From Torulaspora globosa (taxonomy: Eukaryota; Ascomycota; Saccharomycetes; Saccharomycetales; Saccharomycetaceae): a stretch of DNA of 64,000 nucleotides. Within the stretch, counting starts at the first letter, position 1; each line of letters opens with the position of its first letter. The DNA is taken from positions 124,001-188,000 of the forward strand of contig NC_050729.1 in the NCBI RefSeq assembly GCF_014133895.1, read 5' to 3'. This document shows positions 1 to 10,273 of this stretch, one piece after another. Made by a program: the position numbers and the translations under genes. The notes under the pieces are model-generated. The model was not told where the DNA came from. It worked only from the letters and a program-made list of their open reading frames with translations, and ran no database searches.

Positions 1-339
1 GATGTGGTATCACCACACGGTGTGCCCCCAGACTTGATCGACAGATTGCTTATTGTGCGTACGATACCTTATGTCAGAGACGAGATCCATCGTATTATAG
101 ACAGAAGAGCCAAGGTTGAAAATCTCCAAGTAGAACCCGCCGCTTTGGATCTGCTAGCCGATATGGGCACCAAGACATCACTGCGTTATGCTTTACAGCT
201 TTTATCGCCTGCAGGTATCCTGTCGCAATCCTCGGGCCGCAAGGAGATCATAACGTCTGATGTGCAGGAAGCCAAGACATTGTTTTTGGACGCAAAGCGC
301 TCGACTCAAATCTTAGAAACAGCTAAAAACTATTTGTAG
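1..339 (+). CDS. RVB1: RuvB-like AAA+ ATPase Rvb1, C-terminal fragment
   Basis: This is the last 112 codons of Rvb1 (pontin, RUVBL1). Rvb1 forms a hetero-hexamer with Rvb2 that assembles INO80, SWR1, R2TP and snoRNP complexes in the nucleus. The gene starts outside the window and the reading frame is open from base 1. The visible part is the C-terminal AAA+ lid. It contains the stretch [14 protein letters not shown], which carries the sensor-2 arginine, and ends in ETAKNYL, very close to the S. cerevisiae C-terminus. It is convergent with SLY1, with about 110 bp between the stop codons, as for YDR190C and YDR189W. Identification is by remembered family sequence and synteny and is secure. Confidence 0.95.
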   Translation, partial: DVVSPHGVPPDLIDRLLIVRTIPYVRDEIHRIIDRRAKVENLQVEPAALDLLADMGTKTSLRYALQLLSPAGILSQSSGRKEIITSDVQEAKTLFLDAKRSTQILETAKNYL

Positions 340-450
340 ATGTGGTTGCGACCAATAGTGCATGGACTCTTACATACAGGTAGAATAAATATCTGCTGTC
401 TAATAAATTCATCGAAATTCATTCTAAACATAAATTGGTCACTATACAGC

Positions 451-2462
451 CTAGTTTCTGGATCCTAGTTCTGCTATCTCTTTCAAGAATTCCCGAGGAG
501 TCGAGATCGACGTACTACCATACATAACTTTCTTGGGATTGTGCAGCTGCGAGTGCGCCCACTCTTGTAGATTTTGATACTCCAAGTAATTTCCTCCTCC
601 AATCACAAAAACTATGGCTTTATTGTACGATTGTCTCTTCGGCTTCCTGGTATGAGAACCTCTAGTAATACGTGGATCAAAATAGAGGTAGCCATCAGTG
701 GTTTCAAGATTCTTCTGAGAGCTGTTTAAAGGATCCATAAGAGCTTCAACAACGTTTGTGATTGGTATTGTCTTCTTTTCTGGCAAAAGCTTCTTAATGC
801 CCGAAATGAGACTACCAACACCACCTTGAAGCCTTCCCTCAGTCAAACCGTATAGACCGGAAAGTGACAAATTGCCTCCGGCGGCTTTTTTGCTGTGCTC
901 ACCCTCTAGAGACTTGTTTTGCAAAGTCCTGTTGGAGAGCTGCATGAATTCTCTCAGCTTGTAAACGTATTTCAAAGCACTCACATCATATTCATTGTCA
1001 GTGAAGTATTTCTCCACGTCCTTTACGAAGTCTTTCGGTAAGCCGCTGCTCGAGGTTAGATAAAGAACAACAAAGGACCTCAGCTTATCTTCCAAGTTAT
1101 CAGTTTTTCCATCCTTCAAAATATCCATGAATCTGCTTCTCGTTTTTGAATTGTCTGGGTCCTGCTCTATCTCGAAGAATGCGTCTAAGGACTTGCTCTC
1201 CAACTGAGCCAGCAACGCTGCAAAAATGTTCATATGCATATCAATAATATTTTTCCTCGCAGCAAGTTGCGGCAGCTTCTTAACCACAGCTTGCATTTGC
1301 ACAGTATCATTATTTGAGTTCGGATCCAAATCCGTTAGATCTGAAACGCCTGTCCTCCTAGTTATTTCCGAGGCTTCCTCTTTATAGGCATTTAATGCCG
1401 ACTCAACATTCTCAGCTGCTTCTGGGAATGGTAGATGAGCATTCTCGTTCCAAAAAAAGTCATTAGGCTCTATGTCATATTTTCTCTCCGAGCTACTGCC
1501 ATTCTCAGTCTTGATAGGGATAGTAATGGTATTTCTGGTTAGCTTAAAGACATCGAAAACCATGCACTGATATATCCAGGAATGAGAAAACATGGACGAA
1601 AAGTCAATGTTCCTGTCCAGAATGATGAGTACGCATCTTTCGAGCGAGTCGTCGCCCAACACCGAGGTGCTTGAGCTTCTTGCGCTTATAACATTATCAC
1701 GCATCTTGGCACCTAGCTTTTCAGCGACAATTTCCGCAGGACCGCCCGTGGGAGCTCTGATTACTGGAACAGAGGACGTTGTCATCAAGGCATTCAAAAG
1801 CCCATCAGCGATCTGGTCACACAGACCCGTAATGTTCTCTTCCGTAGAGTTTGGATTATTCAACGCACAATAGGAGCCTGGGAGGTTCAGAGAGAAGAGC
1901 TCAGGTTCTGTGACGATAAAATTGAGATACTGGTCGAAAACTTGCTTGATCTTATCCGCTTTGCCAGTAAAAGAAACCTGCTTGGCAAAATCCTCCAGTA
2001 GCTCTCGGTTCAAAGTTGACGTGAAGTTTACGTAGAAATCTGAGTACTTGTTCTCCTTCAAATCCTGCACAATCAGGTTGATGTTCTCTTGGGTAGGAGA
2101 GACAAAATATACAACAGGAACATCTGGAATTGGAGCTCTACGCTGCTGTATTAAGGAATGGACTGTAACTCCGGCTTTCAGAAGATCGTTGACTCTCAGG
2201 ACTGAAGATATAATGGCTGTGCTTTCGACGTCTAACACAAGCACTTTCCACTCAATCTCCTCCTCGTTAAAGGCCTCTTCCAAATTGAGGCCAGTACTTT
2301 TCTTGTTCAATAAAAGCATTTTAAGGATCGCAGCTGAAGGGAACCATAATTGTTTAGTTAGTAATTCTGTTCTGTTCTTGGCTAAATTCTAGCTGGTAGA
2401 TACGTACCAATCTGCATATCCCTCAGGCTCATGTCCTCCGCAACAACAGCCTTGCCGGGCAT
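451..2462 (-). CDS. SLY1: Sec1/Munc18-family protein Sly1, spliced gene
   Basis: Sly1 binds the syntaxin Sed5 and promotes SNARE assembly in ER–Golgi transport. The gene has two exons, 2408–2462 and 451–2333, which give 645 residues (S. cerevisiae 666). The uninterrupted downstream frame begins at an internal methionine (2319) and lacks the conserved N-terminus. Joining the upstream ATG at 2462 through a 74-nt intron restores the conserved start LRDMQI…AILKML, which matches S. cerevisiae Sly1 without a gap. Conserved SM-family segments include KVLVLDVESTA near residue 48, LNPNSNNDTVQ-like DLDPNSNNDT in the middle, and GGGNYLEYQNLQEW near the C-terminus. It is convergent with RVB1. The 3' end of CCT6 lies 219 bp upstream. 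Confidence 0.95.
2334..2407 (-). other. SLY1: Spliceosomal intron of SLY1
   Basis: On the minus strand the donor is GTACGT at 2402–2407, the branch-point box is a perfect TACTAAC (2357–2363), and the acceptor is TTCAG ending at 2334. The intron is 74 nt and sits 55 nt into the coding sequence, typical of yeast 5'-biased introns. The donor is GTACGT instead of the commoner GTATGT. Splicing joins the two exons in frame with a codon split after its first base. S. cerevisiae SLY1 has no intron, so loss in that lineage is the likely history. Confidence 0.93.
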
Positions 2463-2681
2463 CTTACGTGATATTCAGTCTATCTGATAAACCCCTAGGA
2501 CAGCCTCTATGTGAATTGAGCTGGTCTTGTTTTATAACCTTTGTATATCTCAATGTTGTTCGAGATTGACAAGGCCGAGCTTTACTCTATGACGAAGACG
2601 AGGCGAATGATGAATGAGATGAATTAAGAAGCTTACTGTATAAGTCGTTATATACAATGGTCTGGACCATCTATGTCTTTT

Positions 2682-4328
2682 CTATCGCTGTCCACCCTCT
2701 TTGAGTGTAGACCTGCCCGCTCTGAGTAGTTCATCGCACAGCAGCAAGTTGCTAGCGATCCCGCTCGCACCGTTGACCGCGTTTCTAATAACACGATAGG
2801 AATCCCAAATACCCTCGATGGTAGGATCACAGGAGTCGCCAATCTTCAGGTCAACGCCTACGTATCTGCGTTCCTCTTCCTCATCGGCTTCGTTCAGTTC
2901 ATCTTCACATACTGCCAGGACGTCTAGGGGATCGAAACCAGAGTTTTTCACCAAAGTCTTTGGAATGACTAACAGCGCCTCAGCGAAGGCTTCCACACCA
3001 GTCTTTATCTTGCCCTTGGCGCCCAGCTTGTTCATGTTACATGCCTTTAGGTGTCTTGAGGCGGCGATAAAGAAAGCGCCAGCGCCTGGGATGACAACTT
3101 TATCCTTTAAAACATTGGCAACAGCCCTCAAGCCGTCCCTCACTGCATCCTTAGTTTGGTTTAGTGCGTAGTGGGTGGAACCCTTGATCAAAATGGTACA
3201 CGACTTGGGGTTTTTGTTACCAGTAACGTATGTGAATTTCTCTTCGCCGATCGTCTCCTGGTAAACGAGGCCTGAGTATCCTAAGACCGACGGCGTTAGA
3301 TCGTCCACGGAATTTTGAGCTTCACCACCTGTGACTAGTTGTAGCCTCTCCATATTACGCCTCTTAGCTCTTCTTAGTGCTAAGATGTTGTGCTTTGCCA
3401 AAACATCGAGACACATGGGGTCGATACCCTTTTGGTTGATGATGACAAAACCTTTGTCAGAGCCCAGTCCACATACTTCGTTCTTTAAGTCAATGATTTT
3501 TTTCAGCTTCTCGTCGACGAATTTTCTCTCGCTGGCCGCTAACTTGTCCCTTTGGTCTGCCGTACTGTAAAAGAAGCCCGAGTTGACCTCCGTCTTCTCA
3601 TATTCCAAGGAAACGTTCAAAATTAGCACGTACGCATTTTCCACCCTGGTAGGCATGTCAGGATGTCTCCCACCGTGATCTAGGACCAAGCCTCTGACAA
3701 AAGTGGTATCTTTGGCTGATAAATGTTGCATTTGCATGATCTCCACCATATGTAAATCCAGATTACTGGTCTCGCTGTCATACACATTCAGCACGGCGTC
3801 AGTGACAATTGGAGTAAGAACCTCAGCCAATTCAACGTTCACCTTCGTCGATAAAGAAGATCTGGCGACCTGCAGAAGAAATTCGCGGTCCAAAGCACAC
3901 TCCTCGTTCTTTGCCACTTTGTAATGATCCAGGAAGCTTAAAGTTTCCTTACGGGCAATATCAAACCCATCTGTAATGATCCGCGGATGTACTCCTTCCT
4001 GTACAAAACGGTAGGCCTGCTTCAACAACTCACCCACGAGACAGACTACAGTGGTGGTACCATCCCCGGTAATTTCGTCCTGTGCCGCAGCAGCACGGGC
4101 TATCAAGACTGCCGTCGGAGACTGGATTTGCATTTCTGTCAACAGCACTTTCCCATCCTTGGTCAATTTGATATTTCCAGCTCCGTCAACCAGCATCTTG
4201 AGAGTTCCCTTAGGTCCCAAATTGGTCTCCAGCACAGATTGTAACCCCTCCGCAGAGGTCACATTCACCTTCAGCGCGGCATCTCTTCTCAAAGACTCAG
4301 CCTTCGGATTCAACAATTGAAGAGACAT
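2682..4328 (-). CDS. CCT6: Cytosolic chaperonin CCT/TRiC zeta subunit
   Basis: Cct6 is one of eight subunits of the cytosolic chaperonin ring that folds actin, tubulin and WD-repeat proteins. The 548-residue product matches the family length (S. cerevisiae 546). The group II chaperonin nucleotide-site motifs are visible: LGPKG at residues 37–41, GDGTTT at 88–93 and GAGAFF in the C-terminal third. The ATG at 4328 is chosen because it gives the conserved start [16 protein letters not shown]. An upstream in-frame extension of seven codons has no conservation. The promoter region contains a Reb1-type TTACCCG site. PLP1, another gene in this window, encodes a phosducin-like CCT partner family member. 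Confidence 0.97.
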   Translation of the reverse strand: MSLQLLNPKAESLRRDAALKVNVTSAEGLQSVLETNLGPKGTLKMLVDGAGNIKLTKDGKVLLTEMQIQSPTAVLIARAAAAQDEITGDGTTTVVCLVGELLKQAYRFVQEGVHPRIITDGFDIARKETLSFLDHYKVAKNEECALDREFLLQVARSSLSTKVNVELAEVLTPIVTDAVLNVYDSETSNLDLHMVEIMQMQHLSAKDTTFVRGLVLDHGGRHPDMPTRVENAYVLILNVSLEYEKTEVNSGFFYSTADQRDKLAASERKFVDEKLKKIIDLKNEVCGLGSDKGFVIINQKGIDPMCLDVLAKHNILALRRAKRRNMERLQLVTGGEAQNSVDDLTPSVLGYSGLVYQETIGEEKFTYVTGNKNPKSCTILIKGSTHYALNQTKDAVRDGLRAVANVLKDKVVIPGAGAFFIAASRHLKACNMNKLGAKGKIKTGVEAFAEALLVIPKTLVKNSGFDPLDVLAVCEDELNEADEEEERRYVGVDLKIGDSCDPTIEGIWDSYRVIRNAVNGASGIASNLLLCDELLRAGRSTLKEGGQR

Positions 4329-4466
4329 CACTATCACAAATACTCCCACTCAACAATGGCTCCAAAAACGCTATCGAACTGACTATTGGCCGCTTCCAAG
4401 ACCCATCTCATCGAGGTGGTTAAAACTTTTCGCCACCAGCTTGTAAAGTTAGGAAATCAAGGCCCG

Positions 4467-4473
4467 TTACCCG
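4467..4473 (+). promoter_or_regulatory. Reb1-type site upstream of CCT6
   Basis: TTACCCG lies about 140 bp upstream of the CCT6 start and 100 bp past the MAP1 stop on the other side. It matches the core of the general regulatory factor Reb1, which in yeasts sets nucleosome-free promoters and can terminate transcription. It is a motif match only. Confidence 0.45.
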
Positions 4474-4570
4474 CAGTTGGCCTCAGAAAAGCCTGCAGAG
4501 CCGGTTATGATCAGTGAAAGACCTCTATTTGCAGCGATTGCTCGCTATATGGACGCTGTATATCGTGAAG

Positions 4571-5695
4571 CTACTTGATTCTCTGCCTGGGCCCACCGGG
4601 GGACTTCTTGTTCCGAGCGGTGAGGATTTCCACGCCGTTTTCAGTCACCAAAAGCGTGTGCTCGAACTGAGCGCTGAGTTTCCCATCCTGAGTAACGGCC
4701 GTCCAGTCGTCGGGCCAGGAAATATCCTTCCAAGTGCCCTCGTTGATCATGGGCTCGATGGTGAACACCATACCCGGTTTCATGACACCCGGGGTCTTGT
4801 TCTTGGCGTAGTGAGGAATGTCGGGTGCACAGTGGAAGTACTGTCCCACACCGTGACCACAGTATGTTCTGACCACAGAGCACTTGTTTTCAGAGGCGTG
4901 CTTCTCGATGTGGTCACCCAGCTCCTGGAAAGTGGCGCCCGGCTTGCACTGCTTGATGGCCGTCTTCAGACATTCTCTGGCGGTTTCGACAGTGTTGATT
5001 GCCGCCTTAGAAACGTTCTCCCCGACGTAGTATGTCTCGTTCAAGTCCGCATGGTAGCCCTGGTAGTACAGCGACACGTCGAGGTTGACGATATCGCCCT
5101 CCTTCAACACGGTTTTGTCTGGGATACCGTGACACACCACTTCGTTTACCGAGGTGCAAACAGACTTCGGGAAGTTGTAGTAGTTCAAGGGCGAGGGATA
5201 AGCTTTCCTCGCGATCGTCGCATTGTGGACTATCTCGTCCAGCTCGTCGGTGGTCACACCCGGCCTCACAGCTGCCGCAGCAATGTCCAGCACTTCCCTG
5301 GCCAGTATACATGCCTTTCGGATCTTTTTGATTGCATCCTTGTTGTAGACCACGATCTTGTTCAAACGGTCGTTTCTCTGCTCCGAGATGGGCAGACCAT
5401 TCGCAGCCCAGTCTGGCTTGGCGATCTCATCTGGCACATATCTCTTGGGTGTGAGTGGATAGCTGGCTCTCAGCTGTCCCGTATACTTGAAGTTTGGGAA
5501 CGGGTCATACACTTCTTCTTTCTCCGACGGATGTACCGTCTTGTGCGCCTTGTAGTTGTTCCGATAGCAGCTCTCGTTGCAGAAAGTCGATTCGATGCCT
5601 GCCTTGAGACAGATGGGACATTTAAGGCTCGAAGAAGTCTCCTTTCCACATTGCAGTCCAGAACAGTACACCTTGGTCTCAGAAACAGTCAACAT
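4571..5695 (-). CDS. MAP1: Methionine aminopeptidase 1
   Basis: Map1 removes the initiator methionine from nascent chains at the ribosome. The 374-residue product has the type 1 N-terminal zinc-finger region (Cys11, Cys16, Cys26, Cys29, Cys39, Cys43, His51, His55), which links it to ribosomes. The pita-bread catalytic domain follows. Its metal ligands are visible as the two Asp in NLDVSLYYQGYHADLNE, the His in GHGVGQYFH, the Glu in FTIEPMIN and the Glu in SAQFEHT. The first ATG in frame is at 5695, since the frame upstream to 5752 has only a TTG. Only 111 bp separate it from the CDD1 stop, the same tandem order as YLR244C–YLR245C. Confidence 0.96.
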   Translation of the reverse strand: MLTVSETKVYCSGLQCGKETSSSLKCPICLKAGIESTFCNESCYRNNYKAHKTVHPSEKEEVYDPFPNFKYTGQLRASYPLTPKRYVPDEIAKPDWAANGLPISEQRNDRLNKIVVYNKDAIKKIRKACILAREVLDIAAAAVRPGVTTDELDEIVHNATIARKAYPSPLNYYNFPKSVCTSVNEVVCHGIPDKTVLKEGDIVNLDVSLYYQGYHADLNETYYVGENVSKAAINTVETARECLKTAIKQCKPGATFQELGDHIEKHASENKCSVVRTYCGHGVGQYFHCAPDIPHYAKNKTPGVMKPGMVFTIEPMINEGTWKDISWPDDWTAVTQDGKLSAQFEHTLLVTENGVEILTARNKKSPGGPRQRIK

Positions 5696-5806
5696 CGCCA
5701 CCAATACTGCTCTTTCACACTGCTCTTCTCGTTGCAACTCGAAATCTGTCAATTTTTCACTTATGCAGCAGTCTTTAGTGCTTTGTACGAGATCAAAGCG
5801 ATGAGC

Positions 5807-6271
5807 TCAAAATGCCAGATCTCCAGGCCCAAAGCTCAACGGCAGCAGCTCTCTGAGCGTCCTGACCAGGAACTGCGACCCATCTCCATTGAACATCACG
5901 ACGGGGAAGTCGTCTGCGGCGAACTCCCGGATGAATTGTCTGCAGATGCCGCACGGAGAGATGCAGGTCTCGAGAGAGTCCCCGGCGATCGCCAGACACA
6001 CCCATTTGGTCCCGTCCGCAGACTCGGGGCATCCCGAGGTCACTGCCTTCACAATGGTAGTTCTTTCCGCACATATCGCGCCACCGTAGCTTGCGTTCTC
6101 GACGTTGGCACCGGTGTAGTAGAGGTCGCCCTCGGCGACCAGACAGCACCCTACGCGGAACTTGGAATATGGCGCGTACGAGAGCTGTCGAGCCTCCAAC
6201 GTCAACTGTTTGAGTTTCTCGAATTGGTCGCGGTCCAGGCCGGCGACGCCTTCTTTCAACGGCAGATACAT
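5807..6271 (-). CDS. CDD1: Cytidine deaminase
   Basis: Cdd1 deaminates cytidine and deoxycytidine to uridine and deoxyuridine in pyrimidine salvage. The 154-residue protein has the small tetrameric-type active site: CAERTTIV holds one zinc cysteine and the catalytic glutamate, and PCGICRQF holds the other two zinc cysteines. The FRVGCCLVAEG and TGANVENASYGG stretches are typical. The start at 6271 is the first ATG; the upstream open frame begins only with TTG. The gene is GC-rich (one 60-base line at 6121 counts 63% G+C). It lies divergent from SND1. Its product uridine could feed uracil metabolism, which is relevant because this genome keeps URC1. Confidence 0.95.
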   Translation of the reverse strand: MYLPLKEGVAGLDRDQFEKLKQLTLEARQLSYAPYSKFRVGCCLVAEGDLYYTGANVENASYGGAICAERTTIVKAVTSGCPESADGTKWVCLAIAGDSLETCISPCGICRQFIREFAADDFPVVMFNGDGSQFLVRTLRELLPLSFGPGDLAF

Positions 6272-6620
6272 CGCTAAAATGGCCCGTTGGGAGTCCTTGG
6301 AACGCAGATCTTGGTAGCAAGCCTTGCCGATAGCTGATACACCACGCAACGAGCAGCAGCAGGGCCTATAGAGCGTTCTTGCCGGCTTTCGGTGTCCACA
6401 CGTGATGGATGCGTGGGACTGTCTGTAGTTAGTACGCCTTATCTTGAAACAGCTTAAATGAACGAGAAGATCTGCGAAAGAGCAGGCTCTGGTGGCCCGG
6501 AGGATCGATCAGGCAGCATTTGACGAGCACTAGACACTGTGTCTCTTGCAGGAGTGGTTGTTTGCGATTTGAGTGGAAGTTTAGCTGTTTTTGTATGCAA
6601 ACGAGCCATCGCGAACGAGA
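6272..6620. promoter_or_regulatory. Divergent CDD1–SND1 intergenic region
   Basis: This 349-bp spacer drives CDD1 leftward and SND1 rightward. It contains one CACGTG E-box (6399–6404) and, at its right end, a nine-codon upstream ORF (6595–6624) before SND1. No convincing TATA box is seen. No RNA gene or repeat is recognised. Confidence 0.5.
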
Positions 6621-6624
6621 ATGA
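6595..6624 (+). other. Upstream ORF overlapping the SND1 start
   Basis: A nine-codon ORF (MQTSHRERE) ends with TGA at 6622–6624, sharing the bases ATGA with the SND1 start at 6621. Such stop–start overlap favours reinitiation if the leader includes it. The transcription start is unknown. Confidence 0.4.
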
Positions 6625-8969
6625 GCAGTTTGCCTCCGTCTGGCAGCAATAGCGGGGGTCTGATGCGTGCTGTGTGCATCCCGAAGCGTACGGGCGACGG
6701 CGGCGAGCTCAACTCGCAGACGTACCGGCCTAAGGTGGAAGTGAAGGCCCGCAACTCTCTGTACATCATCAGCTACACTGAAGTACCGCCTTTCACGAGG
6801 TGCAGGTCGAGATCTAGGGTTAAGTTGGCGGATGGTGGTGTTCCGAGCGATCCTCGGGCGGTAGCTTTGAAATGCAACGATTTTGAAGTGTTTGTGTACA
6901 TTGACATCCCGACGATAGACTACTACAAGGATGAGCTTCAGGATACTAAACTTTCCAAGTTCAATAAGAAGTTCAAGTTACATCTGCTGCGAGAGGCAAT
7001 TTTTGATAGTTTTACGAATGGGAATGACCTGTTTTGGGACCAGTGGATGCAGAATACTAAAGAGCTCGGGCAGAAGAAGACGTGCACAATAGCCGTTTCG
7101 TCGTCCGGATCGCTGAGATACGTGGAGACTATCAAATTTCTGATCGAAGCATGCCATGAGAAGCTATCAGAGTATGTTGCTTTGAGCAGGGTCGCTTTGA
7201 AGTTTGAATTAGAGGTTACACCTACCTCGCGCAGGTGGTTCACCACTTTTTTGAACAAGCAGATCCTCGAGGGAGATATGATAGAATTTGTGGATTTGGG
7301 ATCCAACTCGAAGATTTCCGAATCGACAACCACGCCTTTCAAAGAATATTACGCCAAACTTAGCGCCAAATTCGCTCCGCACACCCGTGACAGTATAGAT
7401 ACAGGGAAGCTGGACTCCATTGTGATCATAACCAACAGCACGGGAGTGAAAGCGCTGCTGACTATCCTATCGGACCGTCCCTTGACCAGTTATATCGTGA
7501 AGGAGTCTATCGATGCACTTCACGATACTGGGTTGAGAAAAAAAGACCCACCCGTGGACAGTAGTGAGGAAGAAACGCCACTTAAAAGGGAGTCTTCGTC
7601 CCTCCTGAGCTTCCAGAACTCCTTGCTCACCTCTAATAAGGACAAATCTGTCAGAATACGATCGCTATCGTTGAATCAACGGTCGAACAGGGCCCATGCT
7701 TTTTCAAACGATGAAATGCCCTTCTACAAGACATCCTCCAGGGAGATATCGCCATCACCAGGTGTTGGCACTCTGTTATCTAGGTCTTCGTCGCGATACT
7801 CGCCCGCGCCAAGGTCGAATTTAATGGCTGAGACAACACAAGAAGAAGGCTTCGAGTTGGCGCCCGACGGCGAAGGGTTCAGTGAATTGGACGATGATGA
7901 CGAGGACGATGATGAAGATGAGGACGAAGGTGACGAAGATGGATTAAGTTTCAACGTTCCAAGTAGGCTGTCGAGGTCCGGATCTTCTGATGTTCTCTCG
8001 AGCGGTGAGAGATCGAACACTAGAACTGGAAGATTTAGATCTCTGAGTCTTATGGACCCTGCTTTTAAGAGCCCCTTTGATTTGGCCGCCACAGAAGATC
8101 AAGCATCTTCAACAGATGGATCTCGAGTTACCAACATATACATACATGACGGTGAGTTTGAAGAGACAGAATCATCCACGAAAAGAACAAAGAAAAAGCT
8201 TAACAAAGCTCTGCTTTCCAGGCAAAATTCTAGCAATGGTCTGATTCCGCCGGAGTTTTATTCGAGAATATCATCGCCATGCACCAGCGCTAGTAGTTCA
8301 AACTCATCTCTGCATGATCTAAATATGGCGCCTGGTACGTTTTCCAAGTGGTTGGGTCCTGATAGTTCAGCGTCACACTCATCAAACTTTCAAACAGATA
8401 GTTCCCATCCGCTGTTCGAGAAAAACCTCATCAACAAATCCTTTGAAGAGACTAGAAATCAAAGTTCTGCGAATCTGTTCAGTACGTTGATGGCTGGCAG
8501 ATCTGTCAAGAATCCTCTTGCTTTGAACTTCAAATCAAACAAGGTCATTCCTCCAGAAGTTCAAATCATGGACGAGGAAGACCGCCTGATGTCGGGCTAC
8601 CACAACGGAAACAGCAATTTCAGCGCCGAGGATACTTCTGACGACGAAAGAAGATCTGTGAGTACCGTTGTGCCCGATAGGCCCAGCTTTACGAACAGCA
8701 GCCGCGCTATTGAGTCGGATGGTCAGTCGGTCAATGACCGGAGGCCCGCAGATACTACTTACAAGCCTCTAAGCTTGAGCTTGAAGCTTTATGACGACGA
8801 AGACGACGGGGGCGGCAACCACGCAAGCTCTCCGTTGCCGATAAAGGATAGCGAGCAGGACGACGAGAGGCCGAAGCCGAAGTACAAGAAGGCCATTTCG
8901 CTCGATTTATATGGGGACAGCGATCTGGATAATGCGGGAGGCTGGATCCTGGGGGGCAATGCCAGATAG
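6621..8969 (+). CDS. SND1: Probable Snd1 (SRP-independent targeting factor)
   Basis: The 782-residue product is assigned to Snd1/YDR186C mainly by position and strand, because YDR186C sits between CCT6 and UPS3 in S. cerevisiae. Snd1 helps target SRP-independent proteins to the ER. Residues 35–320 look globular (for example DYYKDELQDTKLSKFNKKFK and a basic-aromatic core). The rest is low-complexity and probably disordered, rich in Ser, with an acidic run encoded at about 7880–7950 and basic Ser motifs such as RIRSLSL and GRFRSLSL that look like kinase sites. The ATG at 6621 is the first in frame; the frame upstream starts with TTG. No catalytic motif is recognised, and sequence recall of Snd1 itself is weak. 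Confidence 0.7.
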   Translation: MSSLPPSGSNSGGLMRAVCIPKRTGDGGELNSQTYRPKVEVKARNSLYIISYTEVPPFTRCRSRSRVKLADGGVPSDPRAVALKCNDFEVFVYIDIPTIDYYKDELQDTKLSKFNKKFKLHLLREAIFDSFTNGNDLFWDQWMQNTKELGQKKTCTIAVSSSGSLRYVETIKFLIEACHEKLSEYVALSRVALKFELEVTPTSRRWFTTFLNKQILEGDMIEFVDLGSNSKISESTTTPFKEYYAKLSAKFAPHTRDSIDTGKLDSIVIITNSTGVKALLTILSDRPLTSYIVKESIDALHDTGLRKKDPPVDSSEEETPLKRESSSLLSFQNSLLTSNKDKSVRIRSLSLNQRSNRAHAFSNDEMPFYKTSSREISPSPGVGTLLSRSSSRYSPAPRSNLMAETTQEEGFELAPDGEGFSELDDDDEDDDEDEDEGDEDGLSFNVPSRLSRSGSSDVLSSGERSNTRTGRFRSLSLMDPAFKSPFDLAATEDQASSTDGSRVTNIYIHDGEFEETESSTKRTKKKLNKALLSRQNSSNGLIPPEFYSRISSPCTSASSSNSSLHDLNMAPGTFSKWLGPDSSASHSSNFQTDSSHPLFEKNLINKSFEETRNQSSANLFSTLMAGRSVKNPLALNFKSNKVIPPEVQIMDEEDRLMSGYHNGNSNFSAEDTSDDERRSVSTVVPDRPSFTNSSRAIESDGQSVNDRRPADTTYKPLSLSLKLYDDEDDGGGNHASSPLPIKDSEQDDERPKPKYKKAISLDLYGDSDLDNAGGWILGGNAR

Positions 8970-9144
8970 TGTCCCGCATAGCTATGGCTAATTTTCACGA
9001 TTCGAGAGGATTCTCTCTAGGTTTACAGATAAATAATTTTCACTTGTTTAGTGACGCTAATACAAATAGTCGTTGGGTTTAGACAGCACGCCAGAGCTAC
9101 ATCTAAGGTTCAACGAGTTAACAACACACAGGAAGCTCCTTGTT

Positions 9145-9156
9145 ATGGGACCGTGA
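9145..9156 (+). other. Three-codon upstream ORF before ERF2
   Basis: ATG GGA CCG TGA lies ten bases upstream of the ERF2 ATG. It would be scanned first by ribosomes if it is within the leader. Confidence 0.35.
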
Positions 9157-9166
9157 ACCCCAAGCC

Positions 9167-10273
9167 ATGACGAGACTCAACATGAGACGAAGAAGGTACG
9201 GGCAAACTTCATATGCGAACGATCCAAGCCTTGGAAGCGACTATCAGGAAAGTTGGTTCAAGACAGTATACAAGTGGCTCGTTACAATTGACGGCGACTC
9301 GAAACTGAACGAGGAGAGAGGCTACAGGTCGCTGCCATACGTAACCAACTACGTGTTTTTTTTGGGCGGCAGATTGCATACTTTGCGACACAAGGATCAC
9401 ATATGGCTGCTTGTATTAGCGATTATCGTGGTACCGATGGTGCTGTTCTCCGTATTTGAAGCAAACAAGCTGTGGCACACAAAACTTGGCTACAAAGCGC
9501 TGGTTTTCCTGTTCTACTACTTCTGGGCTATGTCCTGCTCGTTCTTCATAAGGACAGCCACCAGCGACGCTGGAGTGCTGCCGAAAAACGTGCATCTAGC
9601 GCAGCTGAACAACCGTTTCCAGATACCGCAGGAGTACCACAACTGCGTCAGTCTGCCGACACCAAGTACTGCCCGCGATCCGCTCAGCAAGGTCGAGGTC
9701 AAGTACTGCACGGCGTGCCGGATATGGAGGCCCCCGCGGGCCTCCCACTGCTCCACCTGTGGAGTCTGCATAATGACCCACGACCACCACTGCTTTTGGG
9801 TCAACAACTGCATCGGACAAAGGAACTATCGCTACTTCATCGCGTTTCTCGTCAGCGCGGTCGCCACTGCGCTCTTCCTCATAGCCAACTGTTCTGTCCA
9901 CATAGCCCGCAGCCAGCCGCGCCGACCATCCCGCGTACCCGTGACGATCCTCCTGCTCACCTACGCCTGCCTAGTCATATGGTATCCTGCCATCCTGCTC
10001 GGCTACCACATCTTCATGACCGGCACCCAGCAGACCACAAGAGAGTTCCTACGCCACGTACATTCCAAGAACCCCGTCTTCACCGTCATCAGGCCTGCAG
10101 AACACAATCCCTACGACACAGGTTCCTTTCTAAGAAACATGGCTCATCTCATGCTGCAGCCTCGCGGACCGTCCGCCTTCAGTGCCCGCGAAAGACACCG
10201 TCGTGGAGACTGGAGGTTCGTTACGGTTCCCGGAACGCACTCCTTTGAGAAACTACACTCGTCCCAGGCATAG
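9167..10273 (+). CDS. ERF2: DHHC palmitoyltransferase subunit Erf2
   Basis: Erf2 with Erf4 palmitoylates Ras2 at the ER. The 368-residue protein has four hydrophobic segments, two before and two after a cytosolic cysteine-rich domain. That domain shows YCTACRIWRPPRASHC, then STCGVCIMTHDHHCFW with the catalytic DHHC cysteine, then VNNCIGQRNYR. The aligned motif GNYVFFLGGR of S. cerevisiae is seen here as TNYVFFLGGR before the first membrane helix. The start at 9167 is the first in-frame ATG; a second lies five codons later. A three-codon upstream ORF ends ten bases before it. In S. cerevisiae its neighbour is CDD1, so SND1 lies between two YLR genes here. Confidence 0.95.
   Translation: MTRLNMRRRRYGQTSYANDPSLGSDYQESWFKTVYKWLVTIDGDSKLNEERGYRSLPYVTNYVFFLGGRLHTLRHKDHIWLLVLAIIVVPMVLFSVFEANKLWHTKLGYKALVFLFYYFWAMSCSFFIRTATSDAGVLPKNVHLAQLNNRFQIPQEYHNCVSLPTPSTARDPLSKVEVKYCTACRIWRPPRASHCSTCGVCIMTHDHHCFWVNNCIGQRNYRYFIAFLVSAVATALFLIANCSVHIARSQPRRPSRVPVTILLLTYACLVIWYPAILLGYHIFMTGTQQTTREFLRHVHSKNPVFTVIRPAEHNPYDTGSFLRNMAHLMLQPRGPSAFSARERHRRGDWRFVTVPGTHSFEKLHSSQA

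Noticed and set aside
4514..6277. 587-codon plus-strand frame opposite MAP1 and CDD1
   Set aside because: It is an antisense shadow of two strongly conserved genes. Its translation is Val/Leu/Arg-rich without family motifs.
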